Numbered from the stretch's first letter, positions 24,298 through 32,709 are shown. The stretch: 45,837 nucleotides of DNA from an uncultured Verrucomicrobiota bacterium (GCA_946610035.1 CAMOCC010000015.1:1-45837), one strand, 5' to 3'. A program made the numbers and translations. Notes: generated by a model not told the origin, from the letters alone.

Positions 24298-26865
24298 ATG
24301 AACAACATAAAGTTTGGCCACCGCCTTCTGCATGCGATATTGCTTGCGGCAGCAATGGCCTGTCTGTCGGCGCAGACAGTCGTCGCTGCACAGGGCGGTA
24401 ATGCATCATCGCTGAAGTGGGTCGAAATCAGCGGGAGCGATGTGGAAGGACGCGGCTGGAGCGACACCGAGATGCCGTTCGACCGCGTGCCGAAGCGCTT
24501 TGCCAAGGCTTTGCCCCGCGTGTGGCAGCACGGCGTATCGTCCACCGGCGAATTCTTCGAGTTCGAGAGCGACACGACGACTGTCGCCGTTCGGACCGAG
24601 CTTGCGATAAACCGCTACGGAGAGCCCAATTTCAACAACAGCGCCTTCTCCGGCACCGACCTCTACGTGTTCGACGAGGGGCGCGGCGAATGGCGCTGGG
24701 CCGGCGCAGCGGGGCACGGCACGCGCTGGCAGAGGAATGCGGAATATGAGCTCGCGAAGGGGCTTTCGCGTCAGAACCGCCGCTTCCGGATGTACCTTCC
24801 GCTCAGGAACAGGCTTGCCTCGCTGCGAGTCGGCGTGGACTCGAACGCCGCTTTCAAGCTTATTCCGCCGCGCGCCGAGAAGCCCGTTGCCTATTACGGG
24901 ACGAGCATCATACACGGTGCGTACAGCATACGACCTGGCCTGGCGCTGACATCGCGCCTGGAACGCAAGGTGAAGCGTCCGTTCCTGAATCTAGGATTCT
25001 CCGGCTCGGCCTGCCTTGAGCCCGAGGCGGCGCAGATGCTCTCCGAACTGGACCCCGCGTTGTTCGTGTGCGACCCGTACCACAACGTATCGTCGGACGT
25101 GATACGAAGGAACTTCGAGCGGTTCTTCGACATTCTCTGCTCGGCGCGGCCCGACACGCCCGTGCTGCTCGTCGGAGCGCCGCCGCTTCTCAAGGGGTGG
25201 CTCTATCCGTCCGTCGCGCGGGAGGACGAGGAGAAGACGCGCCTTTTCGCCGAGCTTTCGCAGAAGGTCGCAGCGCGGCATTCGAATTTCCGCTACATGC
25301 CAGGGGGCGACTTCTACGGCAGCGACGAAGTGTCAATGGACGGCGTTCATCCGAACGACGAGGCATTTGCGAATATGGCCGCAGTACTCGCGCCTGTGAT
25401 ATCAAAGCTCGTCGAGGAAAAATGCTCTTTCGCGAATCCTGTCCTTCCCGCCGACTTCAGCGACATCGACTGCATCCGCAGCGGCAACCGCTTCTATGCG
25501 ATAACGAGCACTCTCCACCTTTCGCCGGGGATGGACGTACTCGAATCGCCGGACATGGTCAACTGGAGAGTTGTTGGACATGTCGTAGACGATACGTCCG
25601 TCTTCGGCGACGACTGGACGTGGAAGAGGATGCGCCGATACGGGCGCGGCGTTTGGGCCGGATGCATCCGCGAGCGCGAAGGAAAGTTCTACTGCTACTT
25701 CGGAACTCCGGACGAAGGCATTTTCGTAGCGACGGCGGAAAACGCCGCAGGCCCGTGGTCTATGCCGCGCAAGATGTCGTTTTTCACCGCTGGATGGGAC
25801 GACACCGGCGTTCTGTTCGACGACGACGGAAAAGGGTATCTCGTAGCGACGCATTTCGCCGGCGGATACAAGACGTATGTCTTCAAGCTGACCGCCGACG
25901 GACTCGACGTCGTCCCCGAAAGCCGCGCCCTCGTCAACGAGGGACACGGACGCGAGGCGAACAAGCTCTACAAGTGGAACGGCACATACTACCACCTCTA
26001 CAGCGAAGTGGCTGGAGGCGGGCGCCGCCTTATGATGGCACGCTCCAAGAACGTGATGGGTCCGTACGAGGAGCGTCGCGTCCTTTCGCATCCGCAGCGT
26101 GAGGCGGACGAACCGAACCAGGGCGGGTTTCTCGTCGACGACGCCGGCAACTGGTTCTTCCTCACGCACCATGGGCACGGCCAGTGGTATGGCCGCGCGG
26201 CGAGCCTTCTGCCGGTGACTTGGATTGACGGCTGGCCGATCGTCGGCAAGCCGGACAAGGACGGCATCGGCACGATGGTATGGAATCCCCAAAAACCCGT
26301 CATAACTGGGAAAGCCGCCATCTTGGCGGCGGTGCCGAAGGGATTCCTTTCCCCCGACTGGGCATGGAACCATGCGCCTCGCCTTGAGAAGGTTCGCATT
26401 AGTGAAGAGCGTCTGGAACTTGACGCGTTTCATCCGTTGAAGCAGGGCGACTTCTTCTCCGTAGGCAACGTCTTCTCGAAGCGCTCGTGGCGAAATGCGA
26501 CGAACGAGTTCTCCGTCTGCCTGTCGACGGCGAAGATGTCCGATGGACAGCGCGCGGGAATCTGCCATTTCGGCAAGGCGTCGTGCGAGTTCGGCGTCAA
26601 GATGGAAGGCGACGCGAAGTCGCTCTACTGGCGCAATGGGAGACGTGACATTGCGTTGGATTGCGAGGTGGGGGAGAAGATCTTTCTTCGCAGCGAGTGG
26701 GGCATGGATGGCGTTGCGCGCTTCGCGTGGTCCCTTGACGGCAAGGAGTGGAAGGACGCGGGCGAGTCCTACAGGATGACGTGGGGAAGCTACCGCGGCG
26801 ACAGGACGGGGCTTTTCACTTACAACGAAAGCGCAGACGCGGGCACTGCGGTTTTCACTGACTGA
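24298..26865 (+). CDS. Secreted SGNH esterase-GH43 glycosidase fusion
   Basis: An 855-residue two-enzyme protein with a signal peptide (about 1-31). Residues 40-195 form a jelly-roll N-terminal region with SGTDLYV, as in SGNH hydrolases of the GxDLY type. The SGNH domain (197-372) has GTSIIHG (S203), GFSGSA, DPYHN and DGVH (348-351). A GH43 domain follows from 380: NPVLPADFSDIDCIR (D389 likely catalytic base), WDDTGVLFDDDGKGY, NEGHGREANKLYKW (acid Glu region). From about 690 a beta-sandwich C-terminal domain starts (WAWNHAPRLEKV...). A REP-like palindrome codes for KAAILAA between GH43 and this domain. Likely deacylates and trims arabinose- or xylose-type side chains; substrate not certain. 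Confidence 0.85.
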   Translation: MNNIKFGHRLLHAILLAAAMACLSAQTVVAAQGGNASSLKWVEISGSDVEGRGWSDTEMPFDRVPKRFAKALPRVWQHGVSSTGEFFEFESDTTTVAVRTELAINRYGEPNFNNSAFSGTDLYVFDEGRGEWRWAGAAGHGTRWQRNAEYELAKGLSRQNRRFRMYLPLRNRLASLRVGVDSNAAFKLIPPRAEKPVAYYGTSIIHGAYSIRPGLALTSRLERKVKRPFLNLGFSGSACLEPEAAQMLSELDPALFVCDPYHNVSSDVIRRNFERFFDILCSARPDTPVLLVGAPPLLKGWLYPSVAREDEEKTRLFAELSQKVAARHSNFRYMPGGDFYGSDEVSMDGVHPNDEAFANMAAVLAPVISKLVEEKCSFANPVLPADFSDIDCIRSGNRFYAITSTLHLSPGMDVLESPDMVNWRVVGHVVDDTSVFGDDWTWKRMRRYGRGVWAGCIREREGKFYCYFGTPDEGIFVATAENAAGPWSMPRKMSFFTAGWDDTGVLFDDDGKGYLVATHFAGGYKTYVFKLTADGLDVVPESRALVNEGHGREANKLYKWNGTYYHLYSEVAGGGRRLMMARSKNVMGPYEERRVLSHPQREADEPNQGGFLVDDAGNWFFLTHHGHGQWYGRAASLLPVTWIDGWPIVGKPDKDGIGTMVWNPQKPVITGKAAILAAVPKGFLSPDWAWNHAPRLEKVRISEERLELDAFHPLKQGDFFSVGNVFSKRSWRNATNEFSVCLSTAKMSDGQRAGICHFGKASCEFGVKMEGDAKSLYWRNGRRDIALDCEVGEKIFLRSEWGMDGVARFAWSLDGKEWKDAGESYRMTWGSYRGDRTGLFTYNESADAGTAVFTD
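26314..26330 (+). repeat. REP-like hairpin inside the GH43 coding sequence
   Basis: GCCGCC-ATCTT-GGCGGC, a hairpin with the same ATCTT loop as the GACGCGGC-ATCTT-GCCGCGTC REP units. It is in frame and encodes AAILAA at a domain boundary. Confidence 0.55.
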
Positions 26866-26894
26866 TCAACGCGCGCTACATAATTCATCGGAAC

Positions 26895-26940
26895 TCCCCC
26901 CAAAAGTGGGATATGTTGACAGTGCAATTTCTGATATTTC
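26895..26940 (+). promoter_or_regulatory. Orphan glycan-box promoter copy
   Basis: TCCCCCCAAAAGTGGGAT (26895-26912), 22 bp, TATTTC (26935-26940) after TGA. It is clearly related to the promoters at 28075 and 36413 but has no gene behind it, so it marks a lost gene or a duplication scar. Confidence 0.6.
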
Positions 26941-27239
26941 CCGACTTTGCCACTTCAATCGCCACAATAAGTGGATTTCAGTCAATGTATACCAGTATGA
27001 TGTCGATCTGTGCATCATAATTTCAATCGTCAAGTGTAGGTTAGGCTGCACTTTTGGAGACGCGGCTTCCAGCCGCGTCAAGTCGCACTCAAAAGATGAG
27101 TGTGCAGTCACTGCGACCCCATGGAGACGCGGCTTCCAGCCGCGTTATATCGGCGACTGAGCGGCGACCCCATGGAGACGCGGCTTCCAGCCGCGTCAAG
27201 TCGCACTCAAAAGATGAGTGTGCAGTCACTGCACCCCAT

Positions 27240-27323
27240 GGAGACGCGGCTTCCAGCCGCGTCAAGTCGCTAAAGTAGTCGCAGACCAATCACTCGATTA
27301 ACGCGGCTGGAAGCCGCGTCTCC
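27240..27323. repeat. REPIN-like element (two inverted REPs)
   Basis: Forward REP 27240-27263, spacer with 'gctaaagtagtcgcagaccaa' kept in all copies, inverted REP 27301-27323. Near-identical copies lie at 45395-45479, 45594-45677 and 45727-45810, 18 kb away. Confidence 0.8.
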
Positions 27324-28074
27324 AAATTAACCTCCACTTCCCTCATTCCCCATTCCCCGTTCCCCGTTCCCCATGCTGCTTGCTTGTAAGGGCTTGGCTT
27401 CGTTCGGGGCAACGGTCCTCGCCTTTTGATACGGCCGATTTGCGCGTCTTCACGCGGCTCGGCAACCGCTAGGTTTGCCTTCGCCGCGAGTCCTGCGCAA
27501 ATCGCCTTATTTGACGCGCTTCGGACGGCGTTTTCACCTGCCTCGCAGATAGCTGCGAAGCTGTTGAAACATTTTCGCCTCCCGCATCTACCTCGTGAGC
27601 TGCCCACCTCCCACCTCGCGAGCTACCCTATGCCCACCTCGCGAGCTACCCAATGCCCACCTCGGGAGCTGACTGCCACTCACCTCCCGTGCTGCCCTGT
27701 GAAGGGCGGGTAGGATTGTGGAATTCTGGGATTATGGAATTGTGGAATAGCGGAATTGACATCCCTCATCCCACTTCCCACCTCCCTCTTCCCCGTTCCC
27801 TCTTCCCCGTTCCCTCTTCCCCGTTCCCCATTCCCCGTTCCCCATTCCCCATTCCCCAGCCTTTGCGGTCAAGCAGCAATAAGGCCGTGTCGCAGTCGGA
27901 TGAACGGCTAAACTTGCAGGGGGTCCGTCGCTCCGCGACGGAACATGGGATGGTAGGAGAGTTGTTTACGAAGAGCCAAAATTCGCGTATATTCGTGTCG
28001 GGCGTAGCCCGGTTCGTGTCGCGGGGCTTGCCGAAAACCGAAGGTTGGAATGGCGCGGCGGAATTAGTCGAGTC

Positions 28075-28120
28075 TACCCCCAAAAGTGGGATATATCGGC
28101 AGCGCAATTTCTGATATTCT
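28075..28120 (+). promoter_or_regulatory. Glycan box plus extended -10 of the chimeric relic gene
   Basis: TACCCCCAAAAGTGGGAT (28075-28092), 22 bp, TATTCT (28115-28120) after TGA; the next ATG (28128) is 7 nt on. Nearly identical to the promoter at 36413-36458. Confidence 0.65.
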
Positions 28121-28127
28121 ATACGGC

Positions 28128-28592
28128 ATGAAAGTGAAACTACTTGCGACGCTATCTTTTCTTGTCGGCATTTGCATTTTTGATGCGAATGCCGAGGGCG
28201 GGCGTTTTCAGCATCCGGGGATCGGGCTCAACCGCGAGCAGCTTGATCAGCTGAAGGCGAACGTGCAGGGCGGCGTCGAGCCGTGGAAGACCCTCTACGA
28301 CGCGCTCACGAAGCACGACCACCGCTTTTCGAAGAAGCCGCGTATCTTCGCGCGGCGCGGCGAGGGGATAACGCAGATCGACAGCCCCGACTTCGACAAC
28401 CGCTGTGCATGGGATTCCCAGACCGCCTACTACCAGGGCATCATGTACGAGATCACCGGCGAGGCGGAGTACCGTGAACGCGCGCTTGACGGCCAGGCTC
28501 CGCGCTGCCCCGCGCTTGAGGCGAAGGGCCTGAAGCTCGCCGAGTCGTTCAAGACCATCCCCGGCATGCCGACGGTGCATGTGTTCAGGTGA
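28128..28592 (+). pseudogene. Chimeric relic: alginate-lyase N-terminus joined to a fucosidase C-terminus
   Basis: A 154-residue open frame. Residues 1 to about 120 are almost identical, also at the DNA level, to the start of the alginate-lyase-family gene at 36466 (signal peptide, then NREQLDQLKANVQGGVEPWK, up to EAEYRERALD). The last 35 residues (GQAPRCPALEAKG...HVF) match the C-terminal tail of the GH97-GH29 protein. The join falls at a shared GACGG. Neither part contains a catalytic core, so it is most likely the scar of a deletion that fused two glycan-enzyme genes. It still has a complete promoter, so it could be transcribed. Confidence 0.8.
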
Positions 28593-28609
28593 GCGCTACG
28601 ATGCGTAGT

Positions 28610-28667
28610 TGGTAGGGCGGGCAGACCCCTGCCCGCCGCAGCGGCGAAGGATCTCGCCGCCCTACCA
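28610..28667. repeat. Nested REP element next to the RAYT relic
   Basis: TGGTAGGGCGG (28610-28620) pairs with CCGCCCTACCA (28657-28667). Inside are two hairpins, GCGGGCAG-ACCC-CTGCCCGC and GCGGCGA-AGGATC-TCGCCGC. This is a different REP family from the GACGCGGC units. It lies 3 nt before the transposase remnant, as expected for REPs that flank their RAYT. Confidence 0.7.
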
Positions 28668-28669
28668 CG

Positions 28670-28897
28670 TTGGCGTCTGTCGTATCTGATTTCAAGCATG
28701 CTGTCTCACGCCGTTTCGGCACCTGCTTTCAGCGTGATTTTTTCGATACTCGCCTGCGCGATGATGCGCACTATGCCGTGAAGTTCCGCTATATCTGCAA
28801 CAATCCTGTTCGAAAAGGCCTTTGCGCCATTGCGCGAGAATGGCCGCATGTCATTGCGTTCTGTCGCGAGACTGGCGAGGAGCTGGAACACAGATAG
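28670..28897 (+). pseudogene. Remnant of a REP-associated tyrosine transposase (RAYT, Y1 family)
   Basis: The C-terminal part of a RAYT/TnpA_REP protein is visible: FQRDFFDTRLRDD and KFRYICNNPVRKGLCAIAREWPHV match the family pattern (W/F)QR-x-FFDHRLR...YI-x-NPVRKGL...WP. The N-terminal half with the HUH motif is missing and no proper start precedes it, so it is inactive. It suggests that the REP families here were once spread by such an enzyme; an active copy may lie elsewhere in the genome. Confidence 0.75.
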
Positions 28898-28976
28898 CGA
28901 CGACTCACCGACAGGTATTCGGTCGGTGAAATAGGGCGATATCCCTACTCGCAGACCTATTACAATTGTCTGACTA

Positions 28977-29006
28977 TTGACCTATGACCGTTAGGAGTGT
29001 TATAAT
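28977..29006 (+). promoter_or_regulatory. Sigma70-type promoter of the zinc-ribbon/SUMF1 pair
   Basis: TTGACC (28977-28982), 18-bp spacer, TATAAT (29001-29006) preceded by TGT. No glycan box at the fixed distance. Confidence 0.65.
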
Positions 29007-29056
29007 GTCACGTAGTCGCTCAAGGGAAAGGACACAGCCTATAGACAGTTAAACGG

Positions 29057-29623
29057 ATGGACATGGAAAATCTTATGAAATATTCAATAGATCAGTTTTT
29101 ATTGAATTGCTGCGCAACTATTGTTTGTGTAACATGCGCGGTGTCTTCTTTTGCTGAAACGCTTTTCCCGTGTCCTGACTGCGGGCGAGATGTCTCTCGG
29201 CGGGCGTTGATGTGTCCTAACTGCGGCTGCAAGGGCGAGGTGATTGCCGAGGAGGCGGCACGGCTTGCGAAGGCCGAGGAACCGCCACCGCCCGACGACG
29301 CGATCCTCGCCGACTTCGGCGACCGCAAGGAGCGCGCGACCCCCGTCATGTTCGGCGAGAAGCCCTACGCCGTGCTGCCGCTTGAAAAACTCGTCGGGCT
29401 CAAGACGATGACGTTCTCGTTTGTCTCGACCAATCTGCCGATAAACTATGCGTCGATAGAGGTCGCGAATGAACTTCCGCTCGTCCGCTTCGGAATCACC
29501 GAGACGAATCTGCTGTTCAAGTCGGAAGCCGATGTCGCGACCAACCAGCTCTGGTCCGCGGTTTCGCCAATGCGTCTCAAAAGGGACGCCGAGAAGATGT
29601 TGAAGGAAAGGAGCGCAAAATGA
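29057..29623 (+). CDS. Secreted or anchored zinc-ribbon protein of unknown function
   Basis: No family recognised beyond the N-terminal zinc ribbon: CPDCGRDVSRRALMCPNCG gives a CxxC...CxxC site directly behind a hydrophobic leader (about residues 10-33, ending SSFA). From the in-frame ATG at 29075 the leader is a more typical signal peptide, so the true start may be there. The rest is a charged linker with a proline run (PPPP) and a small alpha/beta domain. Its stop overlaps the start of the SUMF1-fold gene (ATGA), so the two are translationally coupled and probably act together in the envelope. Confidence 0.65.
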   Translation: MDMENLMKYSIDQFLLNCCATIVCVTCAVSSFAETLFPCPDCGRDVSRRALMCPNCGCKGEVIAEEAARLAKAEEPPPPDDAILADFGDRKERATPVMFGEKPYAVLPLEKLVGLKTMTFSFVSTNLPINYASIEVANELPLVRFGITETNLLFKSEADVATNQLWSAVSPMRLKRDAEKMLKERSAK

Positions 29624-31305
29624 AGAAGCTGATTGGAATCGCCGTGGCAATGTCCGCGCTGGCCGTGTGTGCCAACACGCCGCCCGCGATCACAAACGTT
29701 CGCGCCAGCCAGCGTGAGGGCACGAAGCTCGTCGACATATACTACGACGCGGCAGATGATGACGGCGATTTGCTGAAGGTGCGCATCGAGATCTCCGACA
29801 ACGACGGCGTGAAGTATTCCGTGCCGGCCTTTTCGCTCACGGGCGACATTGGCGAGGGAATCGCGCCCGGCACGGGCAAGCACATCGTGTGGGACGCTGG
29901 GACGGACTGGGACGGCGAGTATTCCGACCAGATGCGCGTCAAGGTGTTCGCCATCGACGCGCAGGGCTTCCCTGGCATGGAGTGGGGCAACGAGGTTCCG
30001 CCTGGCGGCTTCCTCATGGGCCAGGACGGCGGCGCGGAAGGCAGCGGCCCCTCCCGCCACGTGAACATCCCGTGGAGCTACTGGCTCGGCAAATATGAAG
30101 TCACCGCCCAGCAGTATTGCGACTTTCTGAACGCGGCGTTGGCTTCTGGGTTTGTTAGACGCAGTGGTACAACAGCCGTTTACTTAAATCAAGGAATGCT
30201 ACCTGGGTGTAATGCGAGCTGTAAAATGCTGTCGATAGGTGATAGTGAAAGTATTCGATGGAATGTTAATAATTTCGAGGTGGTTGGGTCGCGCACCAAT
30301 TTCCCTATTACGGTTACTCAGGTAGGCGCATTGGCGTTTTGTCGTTACTATGGATATGACCTTCCAACCGACGCAGAATGGGAAAAGGCGGCGCGTGGAC
30401 CTGACCATGACGATGAGGATGAACATCTTGTCTATCCGTGGGGAAATTCGATTAGTGGAGGATACGCCAACTACTATGATTCAGGCGATCCCTATGAATA
30501 TGGATTTACGCCTGTTGGCTTCTACGATGGCAACCAAACACCTGTTGGTCCAGATATGGTGAATGGATATGGGTTATATGATGTTACTGGCAATGCTGCC
30601 GAATGGACTCGTTCATATTCCTCCTATTCGTTGGAAACTTATGATCAACAGGAGAGTTTATATTCTGGAAGAAATATGAATATTAACTTCCCGAATAGTA
30701 GTGGATCAGTTGGCGATTATGTGACACGAGGAGGAGGCAATGTTTCGTGGAATCAACTACAACTAAAGCTATATTATAGGCTTGGATCGTTCTGGACGAG
30801 TGAGAGTGGTTTTAGAGTGGCAAGACGATCTGTGCCAGACATTGGCTCTGCAAAGCTGTTTGCTAAGGAAACTTTTGAATCTTGGGAGACATTTACGAAT
30901 ACGACTGGCATTCTTTCTGTTAATTCAAGCATTGGTAAGTGGGTTGTGTCAAATGCGGTTTCTTGTGTTGCAGACGAGGCGGGCAAGCGCTTGCAACTTT
31001 TAAATAACAGCCGTATGTATTTGCCTAATCTTGGTCACGACATAGTGTACGTCAGATTTAAGACGCGTACATCAACACCATCTTCCTATTCAAGGACACT
31101 CTACTTTAGAACAATTCTGGATGATGATTCTACTTGGTACAACAGTGTTCAACCTCCGTCGTCAACTGAATTATCGACATACTCCTTGGTTACAAAAGAA
31201 ACAAGTGCCAAAGGTTGCTATTTTGAGATTAGCTGCAAAGATGGATGTTTTGTCGACCTTGATGACCTTGAAATTTGGACAATACCGCGAGCAACAGGCG
31301 AGTGA
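29620..31305 (+). CDS. Secreted SUMF1/FGE-fold protein with compositional break
   Basis: A 561-residue exported protein (signal peptide about 1-18). Residues 20-115 are a beta-rich domain (ITNVRASQREG..., DAADDDGDLLKVRIEIS). Residues 125-400 are an FGE-sulfatase/SUMF1 C-type-lectin fold: PGGFLMGQDGG, YWLGKYEVTAQQYCDFLN, LPTDAEWEKAARG, YPWGN, NGYGLYDVTGNAAEWT, and RGGG...GFRVARR. The paired C-terminal cysteines of true formylglycine-generating enzyme are not seen, so binding or structural use is more likely than sulfatase activation. After it comes a beta-sandwich-like C-terminal domain. DNA composition and codon use shift abruptly from GC-rich to AT-rich near codon 170 (about nt 30130), inside the SUMF1 domain. 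Confidence 0.8.
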   Translation: MKKLIGIAVAMSALAVCANTPPAITNVRASQREGTKLVDIYYDAADDDGDLLKVRIEISDNDGVKYSVPAFSLTGDIGEGIAPGTGKHIVWDAGTDWDGEYSDQMRVKVFAIDAQGFPGMEWGNEVPPGGFLMGQDGGAEGSGPSRHVNIPWSYWLGKYEVTAQQYCDFLNAALASGFVRRSGTTAVYLNQGMLPGCNASCKMLSIGDSESIRWNVNNFEVVGSRTNFPITVTQVGALAFCRYYGYDLPTDAEWEKAARGPDHDDEDEHLVYPWGNSISGGYANYYDSGDPYEYGFTPVGFYDGNQTPVGPDMVNGYGLYDVTGNAAEWTRSYSSYSLETYDQQESLYSGRNMNINFPNSSGSVGDYVTRGGGNVSWNQLQLKLYYRLGSFWTSESGFRVARRSVPDIGSAKLFAKETFESWETFTNTTGILSVNSSIGKWVVSNAVSCVADEAGKRLQLLNNSRMYLPNLGHDIVYVRFKTRTSTPSSYSRTLYFRTILDDDSTWYNSVQPPSSTELSTYSLVTKETSAKGCYFEISCKDGCFVDLDDLEIWTIPRATGE

Positions 31306-31308
31306 CGC

Positions 31309-31386
31309 ATGCTTAAGATAGATGACATCAATCAGTTGTTAACCAAAAGCGAGACAGACGCCAAGGAGATTAAAGATGAACTATGA
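31309..31386 (+). pseudogene. Remnant of an AlbA_2 gene start
   Basis: A 25-codon open frame starting MLKIDDINQLLTKSETDAKE. It aligns with the start of the AlbA_2 gene at 33617 (MLKENDIKLLLAKSETDAVE), about 15 of 22 residues identical, then stops inside the start of the TerB-like gene. It is a relic of a related, diverged gene, or a short leader peptide. Confidence 0.55.
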
Positions 31387-32629
31387 ATCTGCTCTTTTCA
31401 TTGCAAACATTGCTTCAGTTGCAAGTGCGGATGGCAAATTTCATCCTTTAGAACTTGCCCAGTTTGAATTGATAAAAAAACATTTCAAATTCTCAAAAAC
31501 GGATTGGAGCAAAGGCGAGAGGAAGGCACAGGAAGCTGGCTTTGTTCCAACCCCAACAGGGACGTTTGCCGATAAGGTGCAGAATCTTGAAATGATGCTA
31601 CGAGTAGCATATGCTGATGGTGAAGCGTCAGATGATGAGATTCGTCTTATAATGGATTTTGGCGCATTGATTGGGATTACACAAGAACAGGTCGATAATC
31701 TAAATGCTGATGTTGTTGCAGATGTGTTGGCAGATCCTATATGCTGTCCTCAATGTGGTGCGGTAGCGCCTTCGCAATCTGCGTTCTGTTCTTCGTGCGG
31801 AGCAAAACTTGCTGGAGGCGAAGGCGAGAGGTTGAAATTTGATATTCCATCCAGTGGGATATCAATAACTTTTAGTGAATCAACGGCTGCGACGTTCAAT
31901 GATGCTCTGCAATTAGCAAAAGCGACAGGCAATTATCAAGAAATTTCCCGCAACAAAAAGAAATGGTTTTTGGCGCATTTTGATCATGGTGATATGCGGT
32001 GGCTGAAAATGGCCGAATATATCGGCAGTGTTAGGAATAAAGAAGTTTATGAAGATGGGGAAAGAAAAGACTGGTATGATGTGTTCAATTGGCATATGAT
32101 GCAATGCCTTAGAGAAAGAGGAAAGGCCTTTAAGTCCAACCAATATTGTTTTGGCAAATGCAGTACGACTTCAGATTATGGATATTCTTCTGAAACAAAT
32201 CTCAATCCATGGGGTTGTCGTTGCATAAAGATGACATGGAACAATTATGGTGCTAGTTGGTTGCGATTCGGGAAATGGGAAAAACCTTTGTTGTCAAGAC
32301 ATTATATCTGGCGATTTGACAAGGATAGAATCCGTCATGCCTATAAAGAGGCTGCTAAGAGTGTTGAGAGATGCCCTCATTTCATTCATTCTGTAGATGC
32401 GGTTTTGGCATTATTGCCTGATACGATATGTCCTGCAACAGATAAGGATTGGAAATACCATGAATGTTATGATGAACTTACTCCTGGTACAGTAAAGATT
32501 GTTCGCAAACTTGATTATGGAACAGAAACATTCATGTCCGACGGTCCGGAACCTGCTACATTGAATGTTCTCAAACGTATAGTTCTGTCTGTTTATGAAG
32601 GAGGAGATTTGCATCAGCTATTCACATAG
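31376..32629 (+). CDS. TerB-like protein with zinc ribbon and unknown C-terminal domain
   Basis: A 417-residue cytosolic protein. Residues 1-118 resemble the helical TerB/tellurite-resistance fold (ANIASVASADGKFHPLEL..., LRVAYADGEASDDEI, with acidic metal-site-like residues). A zinc ribbon follows at about 123-145 (CPQCG...CSSCG). Residues 150-417 are an aromatic- and charge-rich domain I do not recognise. TerB folds sit in stress-response and phage-defence-linked systems, so a sensing role is possible. The gene is AT-richer than the glycan and housekeeping genes and is followed 80 bp later by a K+ channel-type gene. Confidence 0.65.
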   Translation: MNYESALFIANIASVASADGKFHPLELAQFELIKKHFKFSKTDWSKGERKAQEAGFVPTPTGTFADKVQNLEMMLRVAYADGEASDDEIRLIMDFGALIGITQEQVDNLNADVVADVLADPICCPQCGAVAPSQSAFCSSCGAKLAGGEGERLKFDIPSSGISITFSESTAATFNDALQLAKATGNYQEISRNKKKWFLAHFDHGDMRWLKMAEYIGSVRNKEVYEDGERKDWYDVFNWHMMQCLRERGKAFKSNQYCFGKCSTTSDYGYSSETNLNPWGCRCIKMTWNNYGASWLRFGKWEKPLLSRHYIWRFDKDRIRHAYKEAAKSVERCPHFIHSVDAVLALLPDTICPATDKDWKYHECYDELTPGTVKIVRKLDYGTETFMSDGPEPATLNVLKRIVLSVYEGGDLHQLFT

Positions 32630-32709
32630 AACCATATTGTGGGAGTGGATGGAAATCCTTGAATGAAGCTATGCAAACGGAATAATTCATAAAGGAGAGT
32701 AAGGTAGTC

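Larger units (their letters stand above)
26866..28074. repeat. Non-coding repeat-rich segment
   Basis: No gene supported. It holds an orphan glycan-box promoter (26895-26940), four forward REP units (27056, 27123, 27174, 27240) separated by a duplicated 'tcaagtcgcactcaaaagatgagtgtgcag' spacer split here by description, one inverted REP (27301-27323), pyrimidine-rich runs of 'ccccattccccgttcccc' type near 27340 and 27790-27860, several copies of 'cccacctcgcgagctaccc' at about 27595-27660, and AT-richer DNA with 'ggaattgtgg' steps near 27720. A short minus-strand open frame at 27290-27607 matches nothing known to me. Confidence 0.7.
28593..29056. other. Intergenic segment with REP structure and RAYT relic
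   Basis: Apart from the REP at 28610-28667, the transposase relic at 28670-28897 and the promoter at 28977-29006, nothing else is visible in this stretch. Confidence 0.6.

Noticed and set aside
23273-24409. A 378-residue minus-strand open frame with repeated METRLPAA-type peptides
   Set aside because: It is the translation of the REP array in a frame where the repeat has no stops; peptide periodicity follows the DNA repeat, and there is no promoter or ribosome site.
27290-27607. Minus-strand open frame (105 codons) in repeat-rich DNA
   Set aside because: It begins in pyrimidine-rich repeat, ends through a REP, has no ribosome site and no recognisable domain.
28961-28978. ACAATTGT upstream of the zinc-ribbon gene as a seventh glycan box
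   Set aside because: It lacks the CCC/GGG arms and is about 4 bp off the fixed spacing to the -10.
29620-31305. SUMF1/C-type-lectin fold considered as a diversity-generating retroelement target
   Set aside because: No reverse transcriptase, accessory gene or template repeat was found in the window; RGGG...GFRVA is normal for the family.
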